Positions 1 to 7,937 are shown, counted from the first letter of the stretch. The stretch: DNA of 10,527 nucleotides from an uncultured Oscillospiraceae bacterium (GCA_934659445.1 CAKUHV010000060.1:1-10527); one strand, 5' to 3'. Notes: generated from the sequence alone by a model not told the origin. Program-made: numbers and translations.

Positions 1-17
1 GGCGGCGCCCCTTTTTT

Positions 18-165
18 CTGTCCCCGCGAGGGGTATCGTTCATCTAACAAAATAGCAGGAAGTTAAACTGGCAGCCGCTGTCCCCGCGAGGGGTGATGAA
101 CGGAACTGCTTACTATTCACCAAAGAAAGGAAAGGAAAATAAAAATGCCGCTGTCCCCGTGTGGG
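18..165 (+). CRISPR. Possible degenerate end of a type I-E-like CRISPR array
   Basis: An exact 17-base element, ctgtccccgcgaggggt, occurs at 18-34 and 78-94, exactly 60 bases apart. A third, weaker copy begins at 151 and shares 13 bases (gccgctgtccccg, 147-159) with the second. The second copy continues as gatgaacgg, which resembles the 3' end of type I-E repeats (a CCCC/GGGG stem followed by ATGAACC or ATAAACC). A 60-61 base period is usual for that type. Against a clean array: the first copy lacks this 3' half, the second interval is 73 bases, the stem is shorter than usual, and no cas gene lies in the window. The first and second copies also carry cgttcatc (37-44) and gatgaacg (95-102) as an inverted pair, so a different palindromic element is possible. 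The array, if real, would continue to the left of base 1. Confidence 0.38.
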
Positions 166-387
166 ATATTACAAGTATACCATACCCGGGGAGCCTTTGC
201 AAGCCCCGCCGCCAATGTTCGGGGTGGAATAAAAAAGTTTTCTGCCGCCCTGAAAAAGTCCGTACCCCGGCCGATAACACTGTGGAAGCAGACAGAGCGG
301 CGCCCAGACAGGCGCGCCGCCCCTGAGAGCCATACGAGCCCCATCCACTGGGGCAAACCACTGAAAAAAAGAAAGCGAGGAAGAAAA
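166..387 (+). other. Gene-less leader upstream of the PIN-kinase gene
   Basis: I see no convincing gene here. The reading frame of the downstream gene stays open upstream to 145, but the encoded residues look like random translation, so I do not extend the gene. Two small hairpins are visible. A 7-bp stem pairs 297-303 with 314-320, and a 6-bp stem pairs 338-343 with 349-354. I found no good sigma-A promoter; the transcription start of the next gene is therefore unassigned. Confidence 0.5.
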
Positions 388-2256
388 ATGAACACTGAAC
401 TGATGACCATCCGACAGGCCGCCCAGACCCTGAGAGTCCGCGAGGAGGAGATGCCCGCCCTGCTGGGCCAGAGCGGGATGCAGACGGAGGACGGGCTGCT
501 GACCCGGGAGAACACGGAGCTGCTGCGGGAGTACCTGGCGGACATCCAGCGCCGGGGACAGAAGAATCTGGAGCAGCAGACGGCCCGCTGCACCTTCCTG
601 GTGGACACCAGCGCCATGGTCCACCGGCAGTTCCCGGAATTCATGGAGCGCCTGAAGCCCCTGCTGCGGCAGAACGGGAAGCGGCTGTTCGTCTCTTCCG
701 GCGTCCCCGGCGAGCTGCGCGCCCTGCGGGAGAGCCGGCCGGAGCTGGCAGAGCGGATCGACGCGGCGGAGCGGATCCTGACGGAGGGCACGGCGGAGGG
801 CCTGGTGACCGTCTGCGGGGAGACCGGCGAGCCCTCCTGCGGGCAGCAGCTGGTCACCCATGCGGCGCTGCTGCTGCACAGGACGCCCGTTCTGGTCTTC
901 ACCCAGAGCAGCGCCCGCACCCAGTACCTGCAAAAGCTCAACGACCTGCCCTTCGGCGGGAACAACCACCTGGTGGTGGAGCGCATCAACCGCTACGGCT
1001 ACATGACCCCCTACAGCGCGGGAAAGCACTCCGTGCCCCGCTCCGTCAGCCGTATCGCCCTGGACCTGCGGGCAGCGGAGACGCTGATCCCCCCGGACCC
1101 CACGCCCCTGCCGGTGTCCCGGGTCCCCTCCAGCGGCAGCCGGGTGTTCGGCAGCACGCCCCTGCGCCTGGGCGGCAGACTGGCGGTGGGCAGCGAGGGC
1201 ACCATCTACGACCTGGGCGACGGCACGGTGGCAAAGATCTACCACAGCAGCAAGCTGACGGTGGGCCGCCGGGACAAGCTGGCGCGCATGGTGGCGGAGC
1301 CCATGGGGTGCGAAGGGGTGTGCTGGCCCCAGGAGCTGCTGCGGGACGAAGCGGGGAACTTCGTGGGCTGCCGGATGCAGCGGGCCCGGGGGGTGGAGCT
1401 GCGGCAGATCCTGCTCAGCCGCGCCGCGCTGGAGGCCGTCTTCCCCTGCTGGAAGAAGGAGGACATGGTGCAGCTGAGCATCACCATCCTGGAGAAGCTC
1501 AGCGTCCTGCATGAGAAGCGGGTCCTTCTGGGGGACCTCGATCTGCACAACATCCTGGTGGCCTCCCCCACCGAGGTGTGGTTCGTGGGCTGCGACAACT
1601 GCCAGATCGGCGGCTGCCCCAGCTCCGGAGAAACGGTGAGCTTCACCGCCCCCGAGTTGCAGGGCCGGGACCTTGGGGCCGTGCTGCGGACCAGGGGGAA
1701 CGAGATGTTCGGGGTGGCCACCCTGCTGTTCCTGCTGATGCTGCCGGGCAGCTTCCCCTACGGCGGGGAGGGGGACCACATGGGACAGGCCATCAAGGCT
1801 ATGGACTTCGCCTACCCCTGCGCCAAGTACCCCACGGAGAGGGCGCCCGAGGGGGACGGGGGACTCCAGTGGAGCCACCTGCCCCACTACATGAAGGAGC
1901 TGTTCTGCGAGACCTTCCGCCGGGACGGCCAGCACAGCACGGAGCAGACGAGATACGGCTGCTGGCGGTGGATGGCGGCCTTCCACTACTACCGCAGTCT
2001 GCTCCAGAGCGGCAAGCTCACAGATCCCCAGTCGGCCCTAATCTTCCCCGCCCGGGGGAAGCGGGCGCCGAAGGAGATGGGAAGGGTGTGGGAGCGCCGG
2101 ACCTGCGCGGAGTGCGGAGAAGGGTTCAACATCACGGAGCACGAGCGGGACGGCTACCTGAAAAAGGGACTGGCAGTCCCCCACCGCTGCCCCGCCTGCC
2201 GGAGCCGGCGGCGGATGCAGAACGGCACGGGCTGCTTCGGCGGCATCGCGGTCTGA
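388..2256 (+). CDS. Multidomain PIN-like / atypical protein kinase / zinc-ribbon protein
   Basis: The protein has 622 residues. Start ATG at 388 is chosen because gcgagga lies just upstream and residue quality improves sharply there. Residues 1-65 are helical and may form a small MerR/excisionase-like helix-turn-helix. Residues about 68-190 resemble a PIN nuclease domain: LVDTSAM gives Asp73 and GVPGEL gives Glu109. However, the later acidic positions read GEPSCG (147-152) and TQSS (172-175), where PIN proteins usually have Asp, so nuclease activity is doubtful. Residues about 262-460 are kinase-like: a glycine-rich turn GSEGT (268-272), VAK with Lys283, GDLDLHN with Asp383 and Asn388 as the catalytic loop, and APE at 421-423. 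The DFG region reads FVGCDN (399-404). Residues 573-604 form a CxxC-CxxC zinc ribbon. Similar kinases occur in Ter-type stress systems, but no partner is visible here. The substrate and role are unknown. Codon use (many CGG, GGG, GCG) differs from the transporter genes. Confidence 0.85.
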   Translation: MNTELMTIRQAAQTLRVREEEMPALLGQSGMQTEDGLLTRENTELLREYLADIQRRGQKNLEQQTARCTFLVDTSAMVHRQFPEFMERLKPLLRQNGKRLFVSSGVPGELRALRESRPELAERIDAAERILTEGTAEGLVTVCGETGEPSCGQQLVTHAALLLHRTPVLVFTQSSARTQYLQKLNDLPFGGNNHLVVERINRYGYMTPYSAGKHSVPRSVSRIALDLRAAETLIPPDPTPLPVSRVPSSGSRVFGSTPLRLGGRLAVGSEGTIYDLGDGTVAKIYHSSKLTVGRRDKLARMVAEPMGCEGVCWPQELLRDEAGNFVGCRMQRARGVELRQILLSRAALEAVFPCWKKEDMVQLSITILEKLSVLHEKRVLLGDLDLHNILVASPTEVWFVGCDNCQIGGCPSSGETVSFTAPELQGRDLGAVLRTRGNEMFGVATLLFLLMLPGSFPYGGEGDHMGQAIKAMDFAYPCAKYPTERAPEGDGGLQWSHLPHYMKELFCETFRRDGQHSTEQTRYGCWRWMAAFHYYRSLLQSGKLTDPQSALIFPARGKRAPKEMGRVWERRTCAECGEGFNITEHERDGYLKKGLAVPHRCPACRSRRRMQNGTGCFGGIAV

Positions 2257-2274
2257 GGACCGGCGCGGCCGGCA

Positions 2275-2308
2275 GGGGTGCGGTCTTGGGAAAGACCGTG
2301 CCCCTTTT
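2275..2308 (+). terminator. Intrinsic terminator of the PIN-kinase gene
   Basis: A 13-bp stem pairs 2275-2287 with 2292-2304 (two G-U wobbles), with a 4-base loop, followed by four T residues. It lies 18 bases after the TGA stop, which isolates this gene from the transporter operon. Confidence 0.88.
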
Positions 2309-2548
2309 GCCACACCCCGGGACGGACACGAAGCAAATCTGTCAGAACCGTTTGCTGCGGCAGAAAATGAAGGAAAAGGTGCACGAAAAGGAAAAAGAAA
2401 ATGGAAGAAAATGCCCCGGTTTTCAGGCGAGCCGCAGAACGGAAGTTAAAAAAATAACAGAAATGAACGAAATAGGAAAAAGAAAATAAAGCTAAAAAGG
2501 ATTTTTGTATAAAATATCAATTTAGCAAAGGAAAGCAGGAAAGCTCTA
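2309..2548 (+). other. AT-rich, A-tract-phased region upstream of transporter promoter
   Basis: No credible gene is seen in this stretch. The plus strand is strikingly purine-rich. A-tracts begin near 2364, 2374, 2386, 2398 and 2408, that is every 10-12 bases. More A- or T-tracts follow near 2448, 2477, 2494, 2502 and 2511. Tracts repeated at about one helical turn are known to bend DNA, so this may be intrinsically curved DNA assisting the promoter at 2549. A TATAAA at 2508-2513 has no matching -35 and is not called as a promoter. A 40-codon lysine-rich frame (2367-2489) has no ribosome site and is not called. Confidence 0.45.
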
Positions 2549-2577
2549 TTGCTTTTTCACGTTCTTTGCGCTATAAT
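2549..2577 (+). promoter_or_regulatory. Sigma-A promoter of the TAXI-TRAP operon
   Basis: TTGCTT at 2549-2554 and a perfect TATAAT at 2572-2577 are separated by exactly 17 bases. The transcript would start near 2584 and have a 5' UTR of about 209 bases. Confidence 0.85.
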
Positions 2578-2588
2578 AACGTCTGCAA

Positions 2589-2627
2589 TACAGGTTTTGC
2601 TTGTAATATTAACAAATAGAACCTGTA
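2589..2627 (+). promoter_or_regulatory. Split inverted repeat at transcript start, possible operator
   Basis: tacaggtt (2589-2596) is perfectly complementary to aacctgta (2620-2627). The arms are centred 31 bases apart, about three helical turns. The space between holds a second, imperfect dyad around aatatt (ttgt...acaa). Its place just after the predicted start site fits a repressor operator. A hairpin formed in the RNA is an alternative. Confidence 0.5.
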
Positions 2628-2632
2628 AAACG

Positions 2633-2657
2633 CGGCGGTCCCCATGGGGGAACGCCG
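2633..2657 (+). promoter_or_regulatory. 5' UTR hairpin
   Basis: cggcggtcccc (2633-2643) pairs with ggggaacgccg (2647-2657) around a 3-base loop, with one G-A mismatch in 11 positions. No T-run follows, so it is not an intrinsic terminator. It may stabilise the long leader or be part of a regulated RNA structure. I could not match the leader to a known riboswitch class. Confidence 0.6.
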
Positions 2658-2792
2658 GAAAACGGAAGGTGCCGCGGAGGATCCGGACGGGAAGAGACAG
2701 ACCGGCTGTTGTCTGCCGGGAATGGAGAGGCTCGGCCCGCGCGGGTCCAGAAAACGGTACCGGAAGGAAAAATGAAAATGGAGGGTACGAAA

Positions 2793-3866
2793 ATGAAGAA
2801 GAAACTGGCTCTTGCGCTGTCCGTTGTGATGGTACTCAGCCTGGCCCTGACCGGCTGCGGCAAGAAGGGCGAGCCCGCCAAGAGCGGCGCCGTCTCCGGC
2901 AGCGCTTCCGGCGGCACCAGCAGCGTCACCGAAGACGGCCTGAAGCCCAAGGACGGCGGCACCGATCTGATCTTCACCACCGGCGGCGATCAGGGTACTT
3001 ACTACGGCTTCGGCGGCGTTCTGGCCGGCAAGGTGGGCGAGACCACCAGCACCAAGGTGACCGCCATCACCTCCGGCGGCTCCAAGGCCAACATCGAGGT
3101 CATGCAGGACGGCGATGCCCAGCTGGGCTTCGTGCAGACCGACGTGGGCGCCTATGCCTATGAGGGCACCCGCCTGTTCGACGAGAAGGTGGACTGCTTC
3201 TCCACCGTGGCCAACCTGTACATGGAGCAGGTGCAGATCGTCACCCTGGACCCCAACATCAAGACCGTGGCTGACCTGGAGGGCAAGAGCGTGTCCGTGG
3301 GCGCCGCCGGCTCCGGCGTGTACTTCAACGCCATGGACGTTCTGAATGCCTATGGCATCGGCGATATTGACAAGGAAGGCAAGTTCACCAAGATCAACGC
3401 CACCTACCAGTCCTTCGGCGACTCCGCCGAGGCCCTGCAGGACGGCAAGATCGAAGCCGCCTTCGTGGTCGCCGGCGCCCCCACCACCGCCATCACCTCT
3501 CTGGCCGCTACCAAGCAGGTCTACCTGGTCGGTCTGGATCAGGAGCACATCGACGCTCTGGTCGCCGAGTCCCCCTACTACAGCGCTTACACCATGAGCG
3601 ACACCGTCAAGGAAGCCTATAAGCTGACCGGGGATGTGACCACCGTGGCCGTTGGCGCTGTGGTCATCGCCCGTGACGACGTGTCCGATGCCGACGTGTA
3701 CAACTTCCTGTACGGCATCTTCGAGAATCTGGACGCCATCACCGCCGCTCACGCCAAGGGCGCTGAGCTGAGCCTGGAGTTTGCGGCCTCCTACGGCGCT
3801 GTGCCTTATCATCCCGGCGCTGTGGCTTACTTCGCCGACAAGGGCATCACCGTTACCGGCAAGTAA
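2793..3866 (+). CDS. TAXI-family TRAP transporter solute-binding lipoprotein
   Basis: This 357-residue extracytoplasmic binding protein would capture a solute and pass it to the permease encoded next. The start at 2793 is chosen because a ggaggg ribosome site lies 7 bases upstream and the first residues form a classic lipoprotein signal: MKKK, a hydrophobic stretch, then LTGC with the lipidated Cys22. A flexible Gly/Ser-rich linker follows to about residue 57. The mature domain begins DLIFTTGGDQGTYYGFGG and continues through the SGGSKANIEVMQDGDAQLGFVQTD region, a pattern typical of TAXI binding proteins. The length is normal for a lipidated family member. The codons are strongly biased (glycine almost all GGC, lysine AAG, alanine GCC), which suggests high expression. 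The ligand is not readable from the sequence; TAXI systems are mostly linked to dicarboxylates or amino acids. Stop TAA at 3864. Confidence 0.95.
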   Translation: MKKKLALALSVVMVLSLALTGCGKKGEPAKSGAVSGSASGGTSSVTEDGLKPKDGGTDLIFTTGGDQGTYYGFGGVLAGKVGETTSTKVTAITSGGSKANIEVMQDGDAQLGFVQTDVGAYAYEGTRLFDEKVDCFSTVANLYMEQVQIVTLDPNIKTVADLEGKSVSVGAAGSGVYFNAMDVLNAYGIGDIDKEGKFTKINATYQSFGDSAEALQDGKIEAAFVVAGAPTTAITSLAATKQVYLVGLDQEHIDALVAESPYYSAYTMSDTVKEAYKLTGDVTTVAVGAVVIARDDVSDADVYNFLYGIFENLDAITAAHAKGAELSLEFAASYGAVPYHPGAVAYFADKGITVTGK

Positions 3867-3890
3867 GGATCTCTGACAATGTGATCCCAT

Positions 3891-3929
3891 GGGAACACTG
3901 CGGCGGGCTTGCCCCGCCGCAGTGTTCCC
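3891..3929 (+). promoter_or_regulatory. Perfect intercistronic hairpin between binding protein and permease
   Basis: A perfect 17-bp stem pairs 3891-3907 with 3913-3929 around a 5-base loop (cttgc). It sits 24 bases after the stop codon and lacks an immediate T-run (the nearest tttt is about 10 bases later). It is thus better read as an RNA stabiliser or partial terminator that gives more binding protein than permease, a common stoichiometry for such transporters. Confidence 0.75.
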
Positions 3930-3944
3930 GGCAGGATGCTTTTG

Positions 3945-3992
3945 CGGAGCAGACGGGTGTCCGCCCCGGCGGACGGGCAGCCCTCTGTTCCG
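3945..3992 (+). other. Nested stem-loop in transporter spacer
   Basis: cggagcaga (3945-3953) pairs with tctgttccg (3984-3992) with one wobble, enclosing a second hairpin in which gtccgc (3959-3964) pairs with gcggac (3969-3974). It lies between the 17-bp hairpin and the permease ribosome site. Its function is unknown. Confidence 0.45.
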
Positions 3993-4024
3993 TGGAGCGC
4001 GCGCTTCTGCGCAGACGGGGACAG

Positions 4025-4052
4025 GGAGAATGGAGAATGGAGAAAGGAGACA
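4025..4052 (+). repeat. Four tandem 7-base SD-like repeats before the permease start
   Basis: The sequence reads ggagaat, ggagaat, ggagaaa, ggagaca in direct tandem (4025-4031, 4032-4038, 4039-4045, 4046-4052). The last unit (ggag at 4046-4049) serves as the Shine-Dalgarno for the ATG at 4058, with 8 bases of spacing. The other units add extra ribosome-site-like cores and could change in number by slippage. Confidence 0.7.
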
Positions 4053-4057
4053 TCTGA

Positions 4058-6013
4058 ATGGACCCCAATGAAAACAAACAGGACCTGAAGATGGAAGCAC
4101 AGGTCGACGTCGGCACCGCAGCCGACGTAGAAGAGGTCATGAAAAAGTATGACCGAGAGTCCAACACCCGTGTTTGGGAGGGCGTTCCCAAGCAGATCAT
4201 TCGCTGGCTTTCGGTAGTGTTTTCCATATTCAGCATCTGGGTCACCCTGAGGAGCACCGCCATGCCGGAGATCCGGCTGAACATGTTCCTGGGCATGATC
4301 CTGATCCTGGGCTATCTGCACTATCCCATCCGCAAGGGTAACGTGAAGCCCAACAGCCTGCCATGGTATGACATCATCATCATGGTGGCGGGCGCGGTGC
4401 CCTTCTTCTACTTTGCGTATCACGCCCACGACATCATCCAGCTGGCCACCCGGGTGACCAAGGACCCCAAGATGGTGGTCATGGCTATTGTGGCTATCCT
4501 GGCCATGATGGAGCTGTGCCGCCGCTGCGTGGGCATCCCCATCCTGTGCGTGGTAGGCGTGCTGATGGTGTACACCTTCGCCAATGTGCGCTTCGGCAAG
4601 GTCATCTATGACCTGTTCTACACCACCACCGGCCTGATGAACACCCCCATCAACGTGTGCGCCAAGTACATCGTGGTGTTCATCATCTTCGGAGCGTTCC
4701 TGGAGCGCACCGGTATCTCCGCCTTCTTTATCGACCTGGCCAACAGCCTGTGCGGCGCCTCCGCCGGCGGCCCTGCCAAGGTGGCTGTTATCTCCTCCGC
4801 CCTGTGCGGTATGGTGTCCGGCTCCTCCGTGGGCAACACCGTGACCACCGGCTCTGTCACCATCCCCATGATGAAGCGCTGCGGCTATAAGCCGGAGTTT
4901 GCCGGCGCCGTCGAGGCCGCCGCCTCCACCGGCGGACAGATCATGCCCCCCATCATGGGCGCTGCCGCCTTCCTGATGGCCGAGTACATGGGCGTGCCCT
5001 ACGGCACCGTGGCCCTGAAGGCCATTCTGCCCGCCGTGCTGTACTTCACCGGCATTTACGTGGCCGTGCATCTGGAGGCCCAGAAGCTGGGCCTGAAGGG
5101 CATTCCCAAGGAGGAGCTGCCCAAGATGCGCGAGCTGCTGCCCAAGATCTACCTGCTGCTGCCCCTGATCGTGCTGGTGGTCATGGTTTCTACCAACATG
5201 TACACCATGCAGTTCTCCGCCGCCGTGGCTATCTTCATCGCCATCGGCGTGGGCATCATCAACAAGGACGACCGCATCACCCCCACCAAGATCGTAGACG
5301 CGCTGGAAGCCGGCGGTAAGGGCACCGTCACCGTGGCCGTGGCCTGCGCCATGGCCGGTCTGGTGGCCGGCTGCATCACCGCCACCGGTCTGGCCTCCAA
5401 GCTGATCACCGTGATCGTCAACGTCTCCGGCGGCCACAAGATGATCGCTCTGGTGCTGACCATGCTGTGCTGCATCGTGCTGGGCATGGGCGTGCCTACC
5501 ACCGCCAACTACTGCATCATGGCCGCCACCTGCGCCCCCATCCTGATCTCCCCCGAGATCGGCATCAACCTGGTGTGCGCCCACTTCTTCGTGTTCTACT
5601 TCGGCATCGTGGCTGACATCACTCCCCCCGTGGCTCTGGCCGCTTACGCCGGCTCCGCCATCGCCAAGGCTCCGCCTATGAAGACGGCACTGAACGCAAC
5701 GAGGTTGGCCATCTCCGCATTTATCGTGCCCTATATTCTGGCCATGAACCCCGCCATGGTGTTTATCGACACTAATGCCATTGAGGTGGCTCAGGTCTGC
5801 GTCACCTCTCTGCTGGGCATCTTCGGCATCGCCGCGGCTCTGAACGGCTTCCTGTACAAGAAGCTCAATCCCCTGTTCCGCGCGCTGATGATCGTCGGCG
5901 GCCTGTGCTCCATGTACCCCGGTCTGATCTCCGATGTCGTCGGTATCGTGCTGGTGGTGGGCATTGCCGTGCTGCAGAAGACCTCCGCCAAGAAGGAAGC
6001 TGCCGCTGCCTGA
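4058..6013 (+). CDS. TAXI-type TRAP transporter fused permease (DctQ-DctM-like, 4TM/12TM)
   Basis: This 651-residue inner-membrane protein is the transport channel of the TRAP system. It fuses the small (DctQ-like) and large (DctM-like) subunits, as TAXI systems usually do, and imports solute using an ion gradient. A soluble N-terminal tail of about 45 residues precedes the first membrane segment near RWLSVVFSIFSIW. Family signatures are visible: GSSVGNTVTTGSVTIP near residues 255-270, TGGQIMPPIMGAAAFLMAEY from about 291, GMGVPTTANYCIMA from about 476, and ADITPPVALAAYAGSAIA later in the chain. Start ATG at 4058 has ggag 8 bases upstream. It ends at TGA 6011 and is followed by a strong terminator, so the operon has only two genes. 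The length is normal for the fused type. The solute remains unknown. Confidence 0.95.
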   Translation: MDPNENKQDLKMEAQVDVGTAADVEEVMKKYDRESNTRVWEGVPKQIIRWLSVVFSIFSIWVTLRSTAMPEIRLNMFLGMILILGYLHYPIRKGNVKPNSLPWYDIIIMVAGAVPFFYFAYHAHDIIQLATRVTKDPKMVVMAIVAILAMMELCRRCVGIPILCVVGVLMVYTFANVRFGKVIYDLFYTTTGLMNTPINVCAKYIVVFIIFGAFLERTGISAFFIDLANSLCGASAGGPAKVAVISSALCGMVSGSSVGNTVTTGSVTIPMMKRCGYKPEFAGAVEAAASTGGQIMPPIMGAAAFLMAEYMGVPYGTVALKAILPAVLYFTGIYVAVHLEAQKLGLKGIPKEELPKMRELLPKIYLLLPLIVLVVMVSTNMYTMQFSAAVAIFIAIGVGIINKDDRITPTKIVDALEAGGKGTVTVAVACAMAGLVAGCITATGLASKLITVIVNVSGGHKMIALVLTMLCCIVLGMGVPTTANYCIMAATCAPILISPEIGINLVCAHFFVFYFGIVADITPPVALAAYAGSAIAKAPPMKTALNATRLAISAFIVPYILAMNPAMVFIDTNAIEVAQVCVTSLLGIFGIAAALNGFLYKKLNPLFRALMIVGGLCSMYPGLISDVVGIVLVVGIAVLQKTSAKKEAAAA

Positions 6014-6046
6014 ACGAAAAGGACCAAAAACAACAGCTGATCTTCA

Positions 6047-6083
6047 AATTCCGTCTCCGGCTTTGCCGGAGGCGGAATTTTTT
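6047..6083 (+). terminator. Intrinsic terminator of the TRAP operon
   Basis: A 15-bp stem pairs 6047-6061 with 6065-6079 (one G-U wobble) around a ttt loop and runs into six T residues (6078-6083). It starts 33 bases after the permease stop. Confidence 0.93.
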
Positions 6084-6134
6084 GTGCATGTTGCAAATGG
6101 GGGGGAGTGCTTTGTCCAAAACCGGGAAAAATGA

Positions 6135-6155
6135 AAGTTGGATTCTTTTGAACTT
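6135..6155 (+). promoter_or_regulatory. Candidate Lrp-type operator upstream of regulator gene
   Basis: aagtt (6135-6139) and aactt (6151-6155) form an inverted pair inside an AT-rich stretch just upstream of the -35 box at 6175. Many Lrp/AsnC regulators control their own genes through AT-rich dyads in this position. The arms are only 5 bases, so this is a weak lead. Confidence 0.25.
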
Positions 6156-6174
6156 GCAAAATCAAAATTTTCTG

Positions 6175-6203
6175 TTGTCTTTTTCCTCCGGTTCCTGTAT
6201 AAT
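6175..6203 (+). promoter_or_regulatory. Sigma-A promoter of the Lrp-aminotransferase operon
   Basis: TTGTCT at 6175-6180 and a perfect TATAAT at 6198-6203 are separated by exactly 17 bases. The predicted transcript starts near 6210, about 60 bases before the ATG. That leader contains two short hairpins: 6215-6232 (with a bulged A) and 6242-6255. Confidence 0.85.
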
Positions 6204-6270
6204 GCAAAGTAACGCCGACCCCTTCGGGGCGGAAAATCTACCCGCCTTATGGCGGAGAACGGAGGACAGT

Positions 6271-6746
6271 ATGAATTCATTATTGGAACTGCTGGAGCAG
6301 GACTGTACCCAGTCTCCGGCACAGCTGGCAGCACAGGCGGGTATGACTGAGGCAGAGGTGCGCACGAAGGTGCGCGCCATGGAGAAGAAGGGCGTGATCC
6401 TGGGCTATCAGGCCGTTGTGGACTGGGACAAGGTGCGGGACGAGGGCGTTACCGCCCTGATCGAGGTGAGCGTCACCCCCCAGAGTCAGGAGGGGTTCGA
6501 CCGCATCGCCCGCCGGATCTATCAGTATGACGAGGTGGAGTCCCTCTATCTGATGAGCGGCACCTTTGACCTGACGGTCATCATCTCCGGACGGACCCTG
6601 AAGGAGGTGGCCATGTTCGTCAGCGAGCGGCTGGCCCCCCTGGAGGGCGTGACCGGCACGGCCACCCATTTCATTCTGAAGAAGTATAAGGAGAATCATC
6701 TGGTGTTCCAGCCCGGTGAGCCGGAGGAGAAGGAGTACGTCTTTTC

Positions 6747-6750
<4 letters not shown>
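6271..6750 (+). CDS. Lrp/AsnC-family transcriptional regulator
   Basis: This 159-residue DNA-binding protein probably senses an amino acid and controls the aminotransferase gene it overlaps. The N-terminal winged helix-turn-helix spans roughly residues 3-50 (TQSPAQLAAQAGMTEAEVRTKVRAMEKKGVI). The RAM ligand-binding domain spans about 60-140, including the conserved GTFDL stretch. The length fits the family (about 140-165 residues). Start ATG at 6271 is set by ggagg 5 bases upstream. Its TGA overlaps the next ATG (atga, 6747-6750), indicating translational coupling. The same order, regulator then class I aminotransferase, is seen in the Bacillus alaR-alaT pair, so alanine metabolism is a reasonable guess, not shown by the sequence. 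Confidence 0.93.

Positions 6751-7937
<1,187 letters not shown>

Noticed and set aside
145..387. N-terminal extension of the PIN-kinase gene back to ATG 145
   Set aside because: The extra 81 residues look like random translation of GC-rich leader and CRISPR-like DNA. A ribosome site supports ATG 388 instead.
169..1986. Long minus-strand open frame opposite the PIN-kinase gene
   Set aside because: Low-complexity Gln/Leu/Pro/Gly composition without domains; the plus-strand frame has clear domain motifs.
2367..2489. Small lysine-rich open frame of about 40 codons
   Set aside because: It has no ribosome site and its composition simply reflects the A-rich, A-tract-phased DNA.
2508..2513. TATAAA as an additional -10 box
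   Set aside because: No -35 at suitable distance, and a far better promoter lies at 2549-2577.
2709..2792. Upstream start for the TAXI binding protein
   Set aside because: It would put 28 residues before a perfect lipoprotein signal; ggaggg sits correctly before ATG 2793.
2571..5584. Long open frames on the minus strand across the transporter genes
   Set aside because: They are rich in Gly, His, Ala and Gln, typical antisense shadows of GC-rich coding DNA with strong codon bias, and match no family.
5905..6270. Upstream extension of the Lrp gene
   Set aside because: It would run through the permease end, its terminator and the TATAAT promoter; ggagg sets the start at 6271.
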